Source: UBA5266 sp964610025 | Lineage (GTDB): Bacteria; Bacteroidota; Bacteroidia; Bacteroidales; WCHB1-69 | DNA: 46,051 nt | Direction of reading: 5' to 3' | Assembly (NCBI GenBank): GCA_964610025.1 | Contig: CAZSTX010000011.1 | Location: forward strand, 1-46,051 | Part shown: piece by piece, positions 15,194 to 23,552 of the stretch | How positions within the stretch are numbered: position 1 is the first letter of the stretch | How the letters are laid out: every line of letters begins with the position of its first letter | The notes under the pieces: model-generated | What the model was told of the DNA's origin: nothing | The model's database searches: none | What the model saw: only the letters and a program-made list of their open reading frames with translations | Position numbers and translations under genes: made by a program

Positions 15194-17044
15194 AATTTCA
15201 CCATAATCCATATCAAATTCTGCACCTAATTGTATATCTAAATTGTCATAACTTCCTAGCAATATTTTTCCATTATTTACTATGGTCAATTTACCTCCAC
15301 TTTGTACCTCAATACTTCCATCATCAATTGTTCCTTCCGACAAGATTAACTCTCCACCATTTTTAATGGTTATTGAGTAATTGGATGAAAATATAGTTGC
15401 TGTATTTGTTATAGTCAAAGTAACACCCGATTGAATATTAATACTGTTACATAATGTTCTGTCTGTACTCCATGTTTGAGATGTAGTAATGTCCTCAACC
15501 AAAGGAATGATGACTGCACAAATTCCATATTCGTCCATTGGACCTAAATTTGGATTGGAGTCATCGCCATCAGGTTCGTCTGGAGCGCAAGCAGGACAAG
15601 TCGCAGGTTTTGGTCCGATTCCCCAATAATAATAACCGTCGCCGTCAAAATCATTACACGCAATATCTGTATCTGTTAACTGCAGGCTGTTCAATGGAGT
15701 ATGAATGCAAAGAGATCTCGTTATTTGATTTGTAACATCTAGTACAACTCTAATAAAAGGAGAATCTTCCCAATTATCTCCCCAGCTTTGTTTAAAAATA
15801 TAGTAGGGTTTTCCAATATCGGGAGACTCTATGAGTACTCGTATCTCTATTCCTGTATGCTCAGCCTCCCCATCCATTATAAGATCCCCTGCTTTTACTA
15901 CTCCATATCCAACCATACTCATTGCATGCCCCCACTGTCCATATATGGATGTTACTAAAGGACCTTTTTCTATTAATGTTTTTTTTATTTCTAATTCATC
16001 ACGAGGAAGTGAACTGTAATTTGTTATTTTTATTTGTTCTGCCGGATCATTGCATTTCTCTAAACATAAGGCAGTTGTATCTCCTCTATAAGGAAAACAT
16101 TCCTCATTTACAACACCTATATTTTTCATATAAGCTAAGGAAGTAGTTGTACTTCCTCCACTTCTTACCGGAGGGGGTCTGCTACAAACAACGGCATCCA
16201 TTTCAGATAAATTATAATTTAACATCCTGTTATAGTACAAATTCACAATAGCTTCTAAACTATATACCGAAGAAAAAGCCCAACAATCACTCATGGCTTG
16301 TCCGTTAATTCTAGGTGTAATCCAACCGTGCCCATCCGGATTGTAGTAAGGGCTGTTAGGATTATCTGCCCCATGTCGGCTTCTCCAGTCAAACGAATCT
16401 ACAATCTGATCGATAGCCTGAGGCGTATTATCGCCTAAGGGAGAGAAAAAACCGCCTACAAAATATTCAAATCCTTGTAAGTTCAAAACACTGTCTATTC
16501 CAAATTTTTTCTTCTTTTCTTCATGCGAAAGTCTTCCGATTGAATTTTCTCCCGCCACCCAAGCTTTTTTGTGTTGAGAAAGTGTTTGATTAATTAAGTC
16601 TATTTTTTGAGTGTATCTATCATCTGCCATATTTTTACGTAAGGGTTCTATGCCACTTTTGGTCAGCGTGTCTATTTCTAAATCCGAAATAAAAATTTGA
16701 GCATCTACCAATTCTATCTTTAAAGCATAAACACCCGTCCTTTCTAAGAGGGCTGTTTCTTCGCTTTGATTCAAAAATAAAGTGCTTTGTGATGGAAGCA
16801 ATAAGGGATAATATTCTAAAACAAGGTGTTCTTTCCCATCCATATCTACCAATAACACTCTTGCCAAACTGTTTTCGGAATAAAGTTCAACGCTACCACT
16901 TACACTCAATCCGTAACAAAACAGGGTATCTTGAAAAGGATTCATTTCCGTGCTGACAGAAAATGTAAGGTTTAAAGACTGCTGGATTTGTGCTTTTGCG
17001 TTGCCTATCCATACTATTAAAATAATGAATACTAATTTTTTCAT
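15182..17044 (-). CDS. Papain-like C1 family cysteine peptidase with MopE-like metal-binding motif and coathanger-type tail
   Basis: The 620-residue product has a signal peptide (LVFIILIVWIGNAKAQ) and an N-terminal region to about 215 of unknown fold. The C1 domain follows: Cys254 in SDCWAFSS, His373 in WGHAMSMVGYG, and FKQSWGDNW where papains have NSWG, so the catalytic Asn is replaced by Gln419. Residues about 459-507 hold a DFDGDGYYYWG ... CPxC ... DGDDSNPNLGP stretch like the MopE/EF-hand type metal-binding motif. The C-terminal ~90 residues are repeated strands (GVTLTITN, GGELILS, GGKLTIVNNG, DIQLGAEFDM) as in coathanger-stack ends. Compared with the S8 gene, the end carries a 26-base insertion that shifts the frame onto TAG. 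It starts 13 bases after the upstream T9SS gene. Confidence 0.9.
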   Translation of the reverse strand: MKKLVFIILIVWIGNAKAQIQQSLNLTFSVSTEMNPFQDTLFCYGLSVSGSVELYSENSLARVLLVDMDGKEHLVLEYYPLLLPSQSTLFLNQSEETALLERTGVYALKIELVDAQIFISDLEIDTLTKSGIEPLRKNMADDRYTQKIDLINQTLSQHKKAWVAGENSIGRLSHEEKKKKFGIDSVLNLQGFEYFVGGFFSPLGDNTPQAIDQIVDSFDWRSRHGADNPNSPYYNPDGHGWITPRINGQAMSDCWAFSSVYSLEAIVNLYYNRMLNYNLSEMDAVVCSRPPPVRSGGSTTTSLAYMKNIGVVNEECFPYRGDTTALCLEKCNDPAEQIKITNYSSLPRDELEIKKTLIEKGPLVTSIYGQWGHAMSMVGYGVVKAGDLIMDGEAEHTGIEIRVLIESPDIGKPYYIFKQSWGDNWEDSPFIRVVLDVTNQITRSLCIHTPLNSLQLTDTDIACNDFDGDGYYYWGIGPKPATCPACAPDEPDGDDSNPNLGPMDEYGICAVIIPLVEDITTSQTWSTDRTLCNSINIQSGVTLTITNTATIFSSNYSITIKNGGELILSEGTIDDGSIEVQSGGKLTIVNNGKILLGSYDNLDIQLGAEFDMDYGEINLK

Positions 17045-17057
17045 GATTATTCGGTTT

Positions 17058-17978
17058 TTATTGTTTTACGATTTTATAAGATATAGAAGATAAATTTTTC
17101 ATGGTAATATTTATGATGTAAATCCCTTGCGGATAATTAGAGAAAGGGATTTGTATATCAGTGGATATTACTTCTTGCAGCGTAAGTATTTCCTGCCCCA
17201 ATATGTCATAAATTTTTATTTGTTTTATGCCTTCTTGTACTATTGCATCGCTCAAAGATATGGAGATAATATAATTTACAGGATTTTGAACTTTAATATA
17301 TGACTCCAATGATTTTTCAGTAATACCGACAGAAATATAATCACACGGACGATTTATGTTTGTGGTATGTATTAATTCTTCTCCTTCACAATAACAACGT
17401 AAATTTCTTCCCTCCATGGGAGGTGTGTTTGTGTTGGCAGGGAAAAAATAAATATCGCTTCCAAACCTTTCGTAAATATAAGCACCATAAAAAAGTATTT
17501 CATTTGTCCTTTTACAAACGTATCTTTTAGAAAATTCTCCAGTAGAAAGTTCTACAGTATCTATTTTTTGAACATAAAGCGTGTCGTCATATTTTGGAAG
17601 CACCCAATATTCTCCCACTTCTTTGGTAAAGTCATACAGTAGATATTTTTTGCCATTTTCTACTTCATATACTTTCTTTGCTTCGCAATACAGAATGTAA
17701 TTTTCAGACAATGGAACTTCTAATTTTCCATGGTAATCATATTCTCTATATTTATTAATGATTTTACACTGCATGGCATCAATTAAAGTATCTCCAATAC
17801 ATTCAAATTTGACGTATGCCAAGTCCATCGCTTGCTGAGCAGGTGGTAGACACACTCCAAAATCAAAATACCATTTGGCACCAACGGGAGCAAACTCTGT
17901 GTCTATTTGTGCGTAAGTTTTTATTCCTGAAAAAATAAGAAATAAAAGAGAAGCTAAAAATAAGTTTTTTATTTTCAT
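17058..17978 (-). CDS. T9SS type A sorting domain-containing secreted protein
   Basis: The 306-residue product has a signal peptide (NLFLASLLFLIFSGIKTYAQ) and a C-terminal sorting domain (QNPVNYIISISL, IKIYDILGQEIL, YPQGIYIINITM). Its body is a diverged paralogue of 9998-10906 (shared YLLYDF, TLYV, ERFGS/EEIGS and CYCEGEEL/CYYQDNEL segments). The function is unknown. It starts 10 bases after the stop of the S74-type gene. The junction sequence CTAAATAAATATAAAG plus ATG also occurs at the junction at 10906, showing that gene boundaries themselves were copied. Confidence 0.85.
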   Translation of the reverse strand: MKIKNLFLASLLFLIFSGIKTYAQIDTEFAPVGAKWYFDFGVCLPPAQQAMDLAYVKFECIGDTLIDAMQCKIINKYREYDYHGKLEVPLSENYILYCEAKKVYEVENGKKYLLYDFTKEVGEYWVLPKYDDTLYVQKIDTVELSTGEFSKRYVCKRTNEILFYGAYIYERFGSDIYFFPANTNTPPMEGRNLRCYCEGEELIHTTNINRPCDYISVGITEKSLESYIKVQNPVNYIISISLSDAIVQEGIKQIKIYDILGQEILTLQEVISTDIQIPFSNYPQGIYIINITMKNLSSISYKIVKQ

Positions 17979-17988
17979 AACTTTATAT

Positions 17989-19251
17989 TTATTTAGTTAA
18001 AATCATACGTTTAGTATCGATAATTTCATTGTCTACCACTAAGGTATACAAATACATACCAGCAGGCAGTTCAGAAGCATAAATAGTTATAGCTTGCGCC
18101 CCTCTTTGTGTAAGGGAATAGGATTTCTGTTGGATACCATTTAAACTATAAATATAAAGGTAAGCCGTTTGAACCGTAGTAGGCAAATAATAGGATATTT
18201 GGGTGTTTGCATTAAATGGATTGGGAGTATTTTGATACAGTGCTGATTTATCAAAAATAGGATTTTTGCTGATAGAAGTGTCTTTGTAAAGGGTATCACC
18301 TCTTAAAAGTCCTTTACCTTCACAACAACGGTTTAAATCGAATCGTAATTCCATAACTTCATTCCATAACATATTTATGTCATTTCTTAGTTCACCCAAA
18401 TCCATTTCCTGAAACATTACAATCTGCTGTAAGGTTTCTATTTCTCGTCGGTGTTGTTCTATTGAATCTATATACCGTGCAAATTCTGTTTGTAGTTGGG
18501 TGACTTCCTGTTGTTGATTATCAAGGGTTGATTTTTGTTCTTTTACCGCTTCAATTGTAATGGGAATTAACCCTATGTAATCAACCGAATAATACCCCGA
18601 ATCATCAATACTTACCAAGTTTGGAAAAAAAACCTCCAATTCTTGGGCTAAATAGCCGTACTCTAAAATTTCTATTGCGGGATTTTCTGATACAGATAGT
18701 TTTACATCAGATGAGCAGGTGAAATTTTCGATAACGGCAGGAAGTGTTTTCTTATAAAAATTTCCCTGCAACAAATAGAGGTTTGCTGTTTCATTGAGGT
18801 CAATGGGTCTTACTTCTGTTTTCAAGCGTTCATCGGAAAAAATTTTAAGAGTTGGAACTCGGGAAATTCCTCTTACATCCAAAGCATATCCTTCACTAGG
18901 AATACAACCTATACCTACATTTCCTCTATCATGCAAAAACAATACATAATTCCTATAGTTATGCTCACACGGGGCTGCTGTCCATGGTCTCCAAAAATTT
19001 AATCCCGGTGCATTACCGTAGCAAGCACCATCGGTATATTCTATTCCCCAAGTAAGACAGGAAGGAGCACCGTTGGCAAAAAACAAGTTTCCGCCCATAC
19101 CTCGAAGAAGTATACTGCCAGTGTCGACCTGCAATTTTTGTAATGGATTATTATTCCCAATTCCTACATTACCATTTGGTGTTACTTTCAGTTGTCCAAA
19201 TGAAACTTGGCAACACATCGTTACCGCAACAATAATAAATAATTTTTTCAT
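17989..19251 (-). CDS. Tail-fibre-like protein with S74 chaperone domain and T9SS sorting domain
   Basis: The 420-residue product has a signal peptide (KKLFIIVAVTMCCQVSFGQ) and repeats typical of tail-fibre-like proteins (VTPNGNVGIGNNNP, RGNVGIGCIPSEG). A peptidase S74 (endosialidase chaperone) domain at about 150-240 is marked by FSDERLKTEVRPI and YGYLAQELEVFFPNLV. Next come a coiled coil (about 250-310) and a complete sorting domain (YQNTPNPFNANTQISYYL ... PAGMYLYTLVVDNEIID ... ILTK). S74 domains help fibre trimers fold, then often cut themselves off. I use the ATG at 19251 because the promoter element sits 45 bases upstream of it and the signal peptide starts there. It is the first gene of the cluster. 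Confidence 0.88.
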   Translation of the reverse strand: MKKLFIIVAVTMCCQVSFGQLKVTPNGNVGIGNNNPLQKLQVDTGSILLRGMGGNLFFANGAPSCLTWGIEYTDGACYGNAPGLNFWRPWTAAPCEHNYRNYVLFLHDRGNVGIGCIPSEGYALDVRGISRVPTLKIFSDERLKTEVRPIDLNETANLYLLQGNFYKKTLPAVIENFTCSSDVKLSVSENPAIEILEYGYLAQELEVFFPNLVSIDDSGYYSVDYIGLIPITIEAVKEQKSTLDNQQQEVTQLQTEFARYIDSIEQHRREIETLQQIVMFQEMDLGELRNDINMLWNEVMELRFDLNRCCEGKGLLRGDTLYKDTSISKNPIFDKSALYQNTPNPFNANTQISYYLPTTVQTAYLYIYSLNGIQQKSYSLTQRGAQAITIYASELPAGMYLYTLVVDNEIIDTKRMILTK

Positions 19252-19295
19252 GTCAATAAATTTTAATTTTTTAAATAACTCTTTTATTTTTGGTA

Positions 19296-19303
19296 CAAAT
19301 ATA
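19296..19303 (-). promoter_or_regulatory. -7 promoter element at the head of the secreted-protein cluster
   Basis: On the minus strand this reads TATATTTG, matching TAnnTTTG. It is 44 bases upstream of the ATG at 19251. Gaps between the next genes are small, so it may drive a long transcript. No upstream TTTG is seen at the ideal distance. Confidence 0.5.
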
Positions 19304-19354
19304 CACATGTTTTTGATAGTTTTTTAAAAATATTGAAAATATTTTTCCTTTAAT

Positions 19355-19414
19355 TACCAATAAGTTATGTGTTTGATTGGTATAAAGCAAGCCAATAGCA
19401 TGCTTTTATTGGTA
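19355..19414. other. Multi-arm inverted repeat between alaS and the secreted-protein cluster
   Basis: TACCAAT (19355-19361) pairs with ATTGGTA (19376-19382), and CCAATA (19392-19397) pairs with TATTGG (19407-19412). AAAGCA/TGCTTT can pair within the second arm. Four copies of the ATTGG/CCAAT core in 60 bases could form either two hairpins or an exchange of partners. It follows the alaS stop codon on the transcribed strand. No T run follows, so it is not a standard terminator. Confidence 0.4.
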
Positions 19415-19458
19415 TCATTTTACGTAAAAATATAAAAACAGCAGGATAGAATAGGGGT

Positions 19459-22065
19459 TTATGTCGTTGCTTTTTCTATAATTTTCTGTATGGCTTCTTG
19501 CAATCCCGCTGTGTTTTTTCCGCCAGCGGTAGCCAAATTAGCTTGACCTCCACCACCTCCTTGTATAAAAGAAGATGCCTCGCGTACCAACACGGCGGCA
19601 CTCTTGCCTGTTTGCACCAAATCGTCTGAAAGTGCAACTATTACATTGGGTTTTTGTTCGGCATCGCTTCCAAAAACAATTAAAAGATTGGTATACTCAT
19701 TTTTCAAATGATAGGCTGCATTTTTAAGCAGTTCGGGCGATAGGCTTCCCAAGTGTTGAATAACGTGTATGTTATTTATGGTAGTCAATTGATTTTTAAT
19801 TTGTTCAATAAAATTAATCGTACGCTCTTGTTCAAAAGATTCTACTGTTTTGCGATAGGTTTCATTTTCTTGTATCAATTTTTTAATAGCTGGAATGCTG
19901 TGTGGGGCATTGAGTAATTGTTTGATTTCGTTGTTTTGTTGTTGAAACTGATACACATACTCTTCTGCTTTTTCTCCACTCAGTGCCTCTATCCTGCGAA
20001 CGCCTGCGGCGATGGCTCCTTCGGAAACAATTTTTACCAAACCAATATTCCCCGTTGCCGAAGTATGTGTACCTCCACATAGTTCGATGGCTTCGCCAAA
20101 TTGAATAACACGTACCTTATCGCCGTATTTTTCTCCAAATAAAGCCATGGCTCCCATATTTTTAGATTCTTCTATCGAAATTTCGCGTAATTCATTAACC
20201 GATATGTTTTCTCTAACCATTTTATTTACAAGCGATTCTACTTTAAATAATTCTTCTTCGCTTACTTTTTCAAAATGAGAAAAATCGAAACGAAAACGCT
20301 CCTCATTAACCAACGAACCTTTTTGTTCAACATGATTTCCCAATACTTTACGCAAAGCATAATGCAGTAAATGCGTAGCACTGTGGTTGTTTTGCGTAGC
20401 TTTTCGTGTTTCAATGTCTACCTTAGCAAGAAATGTAGCGGTCAAATTTTCGGGCAATGTATGGCAAATGTGCAATACTAAATTGTTTTCCTTGATTGTA
20501 TTTGTGATTTGGATTTTTTCATTTACACTTTCTAATAGTCCCTTGTCCCCAACCTGTCCTCCCGCTTCGGCATAAAAAGGTGTTTGATTCAATACCAATT
20601 GGTAAAACTGTTTTCCTTTGGCTTTTATTCTTCTGTATTTTACAATATGACACTCTGTTTCAAGACTATCATAACCCACAAAATGACTGTGTGTGCTTTG
20701 GGGATGTAACTCTATCCAATCTTCTGTTTCCAACGAAGCTACTGCACGCGAGCGTTCTTTTTGGGCTTTTAATCCTTGGTAAAAAGCCTCCATATCAACG
20801 GTATATCCTTTTTCCGAAGCCATTAGTTGAGTTAAATCTATGGGAAATCCGTAAGTATCGAATAATTCAAAAGCAAATTGTCCATCAATCAAAGGTTTAG
20901 GATGTGTAAGCACATAGTTTTCAAATTTTTGAATCCCTTGAGATAAGGTTCTCAAAAAGGATTGTTCTTCCTCTAACAATACTTTTTCTATCAAATGTTG
21001 TTGGTGTGTTAGTTCAGAGAAATAAGTTCCCATTAATGCCACCAATTTTGACACTAAGCTGTGTAAGAAGGGTTTATTCAAATCTAAAAATGTATATCCA
21101 TAACGTACCGCCCTACGCAATATACGACGAATCACATAGCCTGCCCCTGTATTGGAGGGCAACTGTCCGTCTGCAATGGCAAAAGAAACAGCTCGCAAAT
21201 GATCGGCAATTACACGCATAGCTATGTCGCTATCCGATTGTGCTCCATACGTTTTTTGAGATAACAAAGCGATTTCGCCTATCAGCGATTGAAAAATATC
21301 GGTATCATAATTGGATTGTTTCCCTTGTAAAACCATAGCCAAACGCTCCAATCCCATGCCCGTATCTACGTATTTATTAGGTAGTAAACTTAAACTTCCG
21401 TTTGCCAAACGATTGTACTGTATAAATACCAAGTTCCATATTTCAATTACCAAAGGATGGTCTTTGTTTACTAATTCTCTTCCCGATACCTTTGCCTTTT
21501 CTTCTTCGGAACGTATGTCTACATGAATTTCGGAGCAGGGACCGCAAGGACCTGTTTCGCCCATTTCCCAAAAATTATCTTTTTTAGAGCCAAACAATAT
21601 ACGTTCTTCTGGCACAATGGTTTTCCATAAATCGTAGGCTTCTGTGTCTTTTTCGGTTCCGTCTTTTTCATCGCCACCAAAAACGGTAACATATAAATGT
21701 TGAGGCGGAATGGAAAACACTTCCGTTAGCAGTTCCCATGCCCACGTAATGGCTTCTTTTTTAAAATAATCACCCAACGACCAATTGCCAAGCATTTCAA
21801 ACATAGTATGGTGGTAGGTATCATGTCCAACTTCTTCTAAATCATTATGTTTCCCCGATACTCGTAAACATTTTTGACTGTTAGCCACTCTGAGAAACTT
21901 AGGCTGAGCATGTCCTAAAAAAATATCTTTAAATTGATTCATGCCGGCATTGGTAAACATCAAGGTAGGGTCGTTTTTGATAACCATGGAGTCGGAAGGA
22001 AAAATCTCATGTTGTTTACTTTCAAAAAAATCTAAAAATATTTTTCGTATTTCGTTAGTTGTCAT
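19459..22065 (-). CDS. alaS: Alanine--tRNA ligase
   Basis: AlaRS charges tRNA-Ala and edits mischarged Ser or Gly. The product is 868 residues, as is normal. The class II catalytic domain begins TTNEIRKIFLDFFESK and contains FTNAGMNQFKDIFLG and GMGLERLAMVLQG. The editing domain has NNHSATHLLHYALR and CGGTHTSATGNIG, which carry the zinc ligands, and the C-terminal domain ends with GGGGGQANLATAGG. I start at the ATG at 22065: the open frame extends 23 codons upstream, but a promoter at 22094-22126 lies inside that extension. The cognate tRNA-Ala(GGC) is at the window start. Confidence 0.97.
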   Translation of the reverse strand: MTTNEIRKIFLDFFESKQHEIFPSDSMVIKNDPTLMFTNAGMNQFKDIFLGHAQPKFLRVANSQKCLRVSGKHNDLEEVGHDTYHHTMFEMLGNWSLGDYFKKEAITWAWELLTEVFSIPPQHLYVTVFGGDEKDGTEKDTEAYDLWKTIVPEERILFGSKKDNFWEMGETGPCGPCSEIHVDIRSEEEKAKVSGRELVNKDHPLVIEIWNLVFIQYNRLANGSLSLLPNKYVDTGMGLERLAMVLQGKQSNYDTDIFQSLIGEIALLSQKTYGAQSDSDIAMRVIADHLRAVSFAIADGQLPSNTGAGYVIRRILRRAVRYGYTFLDLNKPFLHSLVSKLVALMGTYFSELTHQQHLIEKVLLEEEQSFLRTLSQGIQKFENYVLTHPKPLIDGQFAFELFDTYGFPIDLTQLMASEKGYTVDMEAFYQGLKAQKERSRAVASLETEDWIELHPQSTHSHFVGYDSLETECHIVKYRRIKAKGKQFYQLVLNQTPFYAEAGGQVGDKGLLESVNEKIQITNTIKENNLVLHICHTLPENLTATFLAKVDIETRKATQNNHSATHLLHYALRKVLGNHVEQKGSLVNEERFRFDFSHFEKVSEEELFKVESLVNKMVRENISVNELREISIEESKNMGAMALFGEKYGDKVRVIQFGEAIELCGGTHTSATGNIGLVKIVSEGAIAAGVRRIEALSGEKAEEYVYQFQQQNNEIKQLLNAPHSIPAIKKLIQENETYRKTVESFEQERTINFIEQIKNQLTTINNIHVIQHLGSLSPELLKNAAYHLKNEYTNLLIVFGSDAEQKPNVIVALSDDLVQTGKSAAVLVREASSFIQGGGGGQANLATAGGKNTAGLQEAIQKIIEKATT

Positions 22066-22093
22066 AATGTTTACTCTTCTTTTTAATGATGTG

Positions 22094-22126
22094 CAAAAAT
22101 ACATAAAATTGCGTATACAAAACAAA
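22094..22126 (-). promoter_or_regulatory. Promoter of alaS
   Basis: On the minus strand, TTTG (22123-22126) is followed after 21 bases by TATTTTTG (22094-22101), an exact match to the Bacteroidota promoter pattern. It fixes the alaS start at 22065. Confidence 0.65.
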
Positions 22127-22165
22127 AAAATCAATAGAAGGGAGTAAGTTCTACTAAAAGTAGGA

Positions 22166-23548
22166 CTAAATCATTTCATCAACTTTTACCCACTCTTCAA
22201 ATTGTTCTTTTGTAAGTAGCTGCAAATCAATAGCCGCTTCTTCTAATGTAAGGTTTTTATGGTATGCGTGCTGTGCTATATTTGCTGCATTGTGATATCC
22301 AATGTGTGGGCTCAACGCTGTTACCAACATCAAGGATTGATTCAAATGCTGTGCTATATTTTTAAGATTGGGTGTAATTCCTTCTACACAATTTTCTCTA
22401 AATGAATGACAGGCATCGGCTAATAAGTGTGCTGATACCAATAAGTTATACACTATCATGGGCATAAACACGTTTAACTGCAAATGTCCCTGCAATCCAG
22501 CGGTAGTAATGGCGGTATCGTTGCCAATTACTTGGGCACACACCATGGTAATTGCCTCGCATTGAGTAGGATTAACTTTCCCGGGCATAATGGAAGAACC
22601 CGGTTCGTTTTGTGGTAAATCAATTTCGCCCAATCCACAACGAGGACCCGAAGCTAATAAGCGTATGTCGTTGGCTATTTTGGTCAAACTAACGGCTATT
22701 TGCTTCAAAGCTCCCGAAGTTTCGACAAAAGCATCTTGCGATGCCATGGCTTCGTATTTATTTTTTGCCGGAGCAAAAACATGATTGGTAAATTTATTTA
22801 TATAACTCACACTAAGTGAATCGTATCCTTTAGGAGTATTCAATCCCGTTCCCACTGCCGTACCTCCTATTGGTAATTGCGATAAATGGGTTAATGTATT
22901 TTTTAAAGCCTGTATACCAAATTCTAACTGCGAAGCAAAAGCCGAAAATTCACTTCCCAAACTCAATGGAGTGGCATCCATCAAATGGGTTCTTCCTATT
23001 TTAATAATATCTTGAAATGCCTTTTCTTTGGATTGAAATTCTTGTTGTAGTTTTTCCAAAGCAGGTATTGTTTTCTTTATCAATACATCGTAAGAAGCCA
23101 ATCGCATGGCAGTTGGGAATACATCGTTTGTTGATTGCGATTTGTTTACATCGTCATTGGGAGAAATAAAGCGGGTAGATGAATGTAAATTTCCGCCTTT
23201 CAAAACTTCGGCACGATTGGCAACTACCTCGTTTACATTCATATTACTTTGTGTGCCTGAGCCTGTTTGCCAAATTACCAAGGGAAAATGCTCGTTCAAT
23301 TTTCCTTCTATAATTTCATCGCACACTTGTGCAATCATATTGCGTTTTTCATCAGAAAGATTTTTTAATGAACAGTTTGCATAGGCAGCAGATTTTTTAA
23401 TGATAGCCAGCATTTGTATGATTTCTTTAGGCATCAGCATATTTCCTATTTTAAAATTGGCTAAAGAGCGTTGTGTTTGTGCTCCCCAATATTTTCCTTC
23501 TTGAATTGTTACTTGTCCTAAACTATCGGTTTCAATACGTGTTTTCAT
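22166..23548 (-). CDS. fumC: Fumarate hydratase class II
   Basis: FumC interconverts fumarate and malate without an iron-sulfur cluster. The product is about 460 residues, the normal length. It shows GKYWGAQTQRSLANFKIG near the start, TGSGTQSNMNVNEVVANRA, GRTHLMDATPL and the superfamily signature GSSIMPGKVNPTQCEA. I start at the ATG at 23548. The frame is open for 38 more codons upstream, but these run back into porZ and are low-complexity. It begins 4 bases after the porZ stop codon, so the two genes share a transcript even though their functions are unrelated. Confidence 0.96.
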   Translation of the reverse strand: MKTRIETDSLGQVTIQEGKYWGAQTQRSLANFKIGNMLMPKEIIQMLAIIKKSAAYANCSLKNLSDEKRNMIAQVCDEIIEGKLNEHFPLVIWQTGSGTQSNMNVNEVVANRAEVLKGGNLHSSTRFISPNDDVNKSQSTNDVFPTAMRLASYDVLIKKTIPALEKLQQEFQSKEKAFQDIIKIGRTHLMDATPLSLGSEFSAFASQLEFGIQALKNTLTHLSQLPIGGTAVGTGLNTPKGYDSLSVSYINKFTNHVFAPAKNKYEAMASQDAFVETSGALKQIAVSLTKIANDIRLLASGPRCGLGEIDLPQNEPGSSIMPGKVNPTQCEAITMVCAQVIGNDTAITTAGLQGHLQLNVFMPMIVYNLLVSAHLLADACHSFRENCVEGITPNLKNIAQHLNQSLMLVTALSPHIGYHNAANIAQHAYHKNLTLEEAAIDLQLLTKEQFEEWVKVDEMI

Positions 23549-23552
23549 ATTA

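Noticed and set aside
10917..18012. Repeated KRMILTK segments as attachment sites of a mobile element
   Set aside because: No integrase, transposase or target duplication is nearby, and the segments are explained as sorting-domain ends copied with gene junctions.
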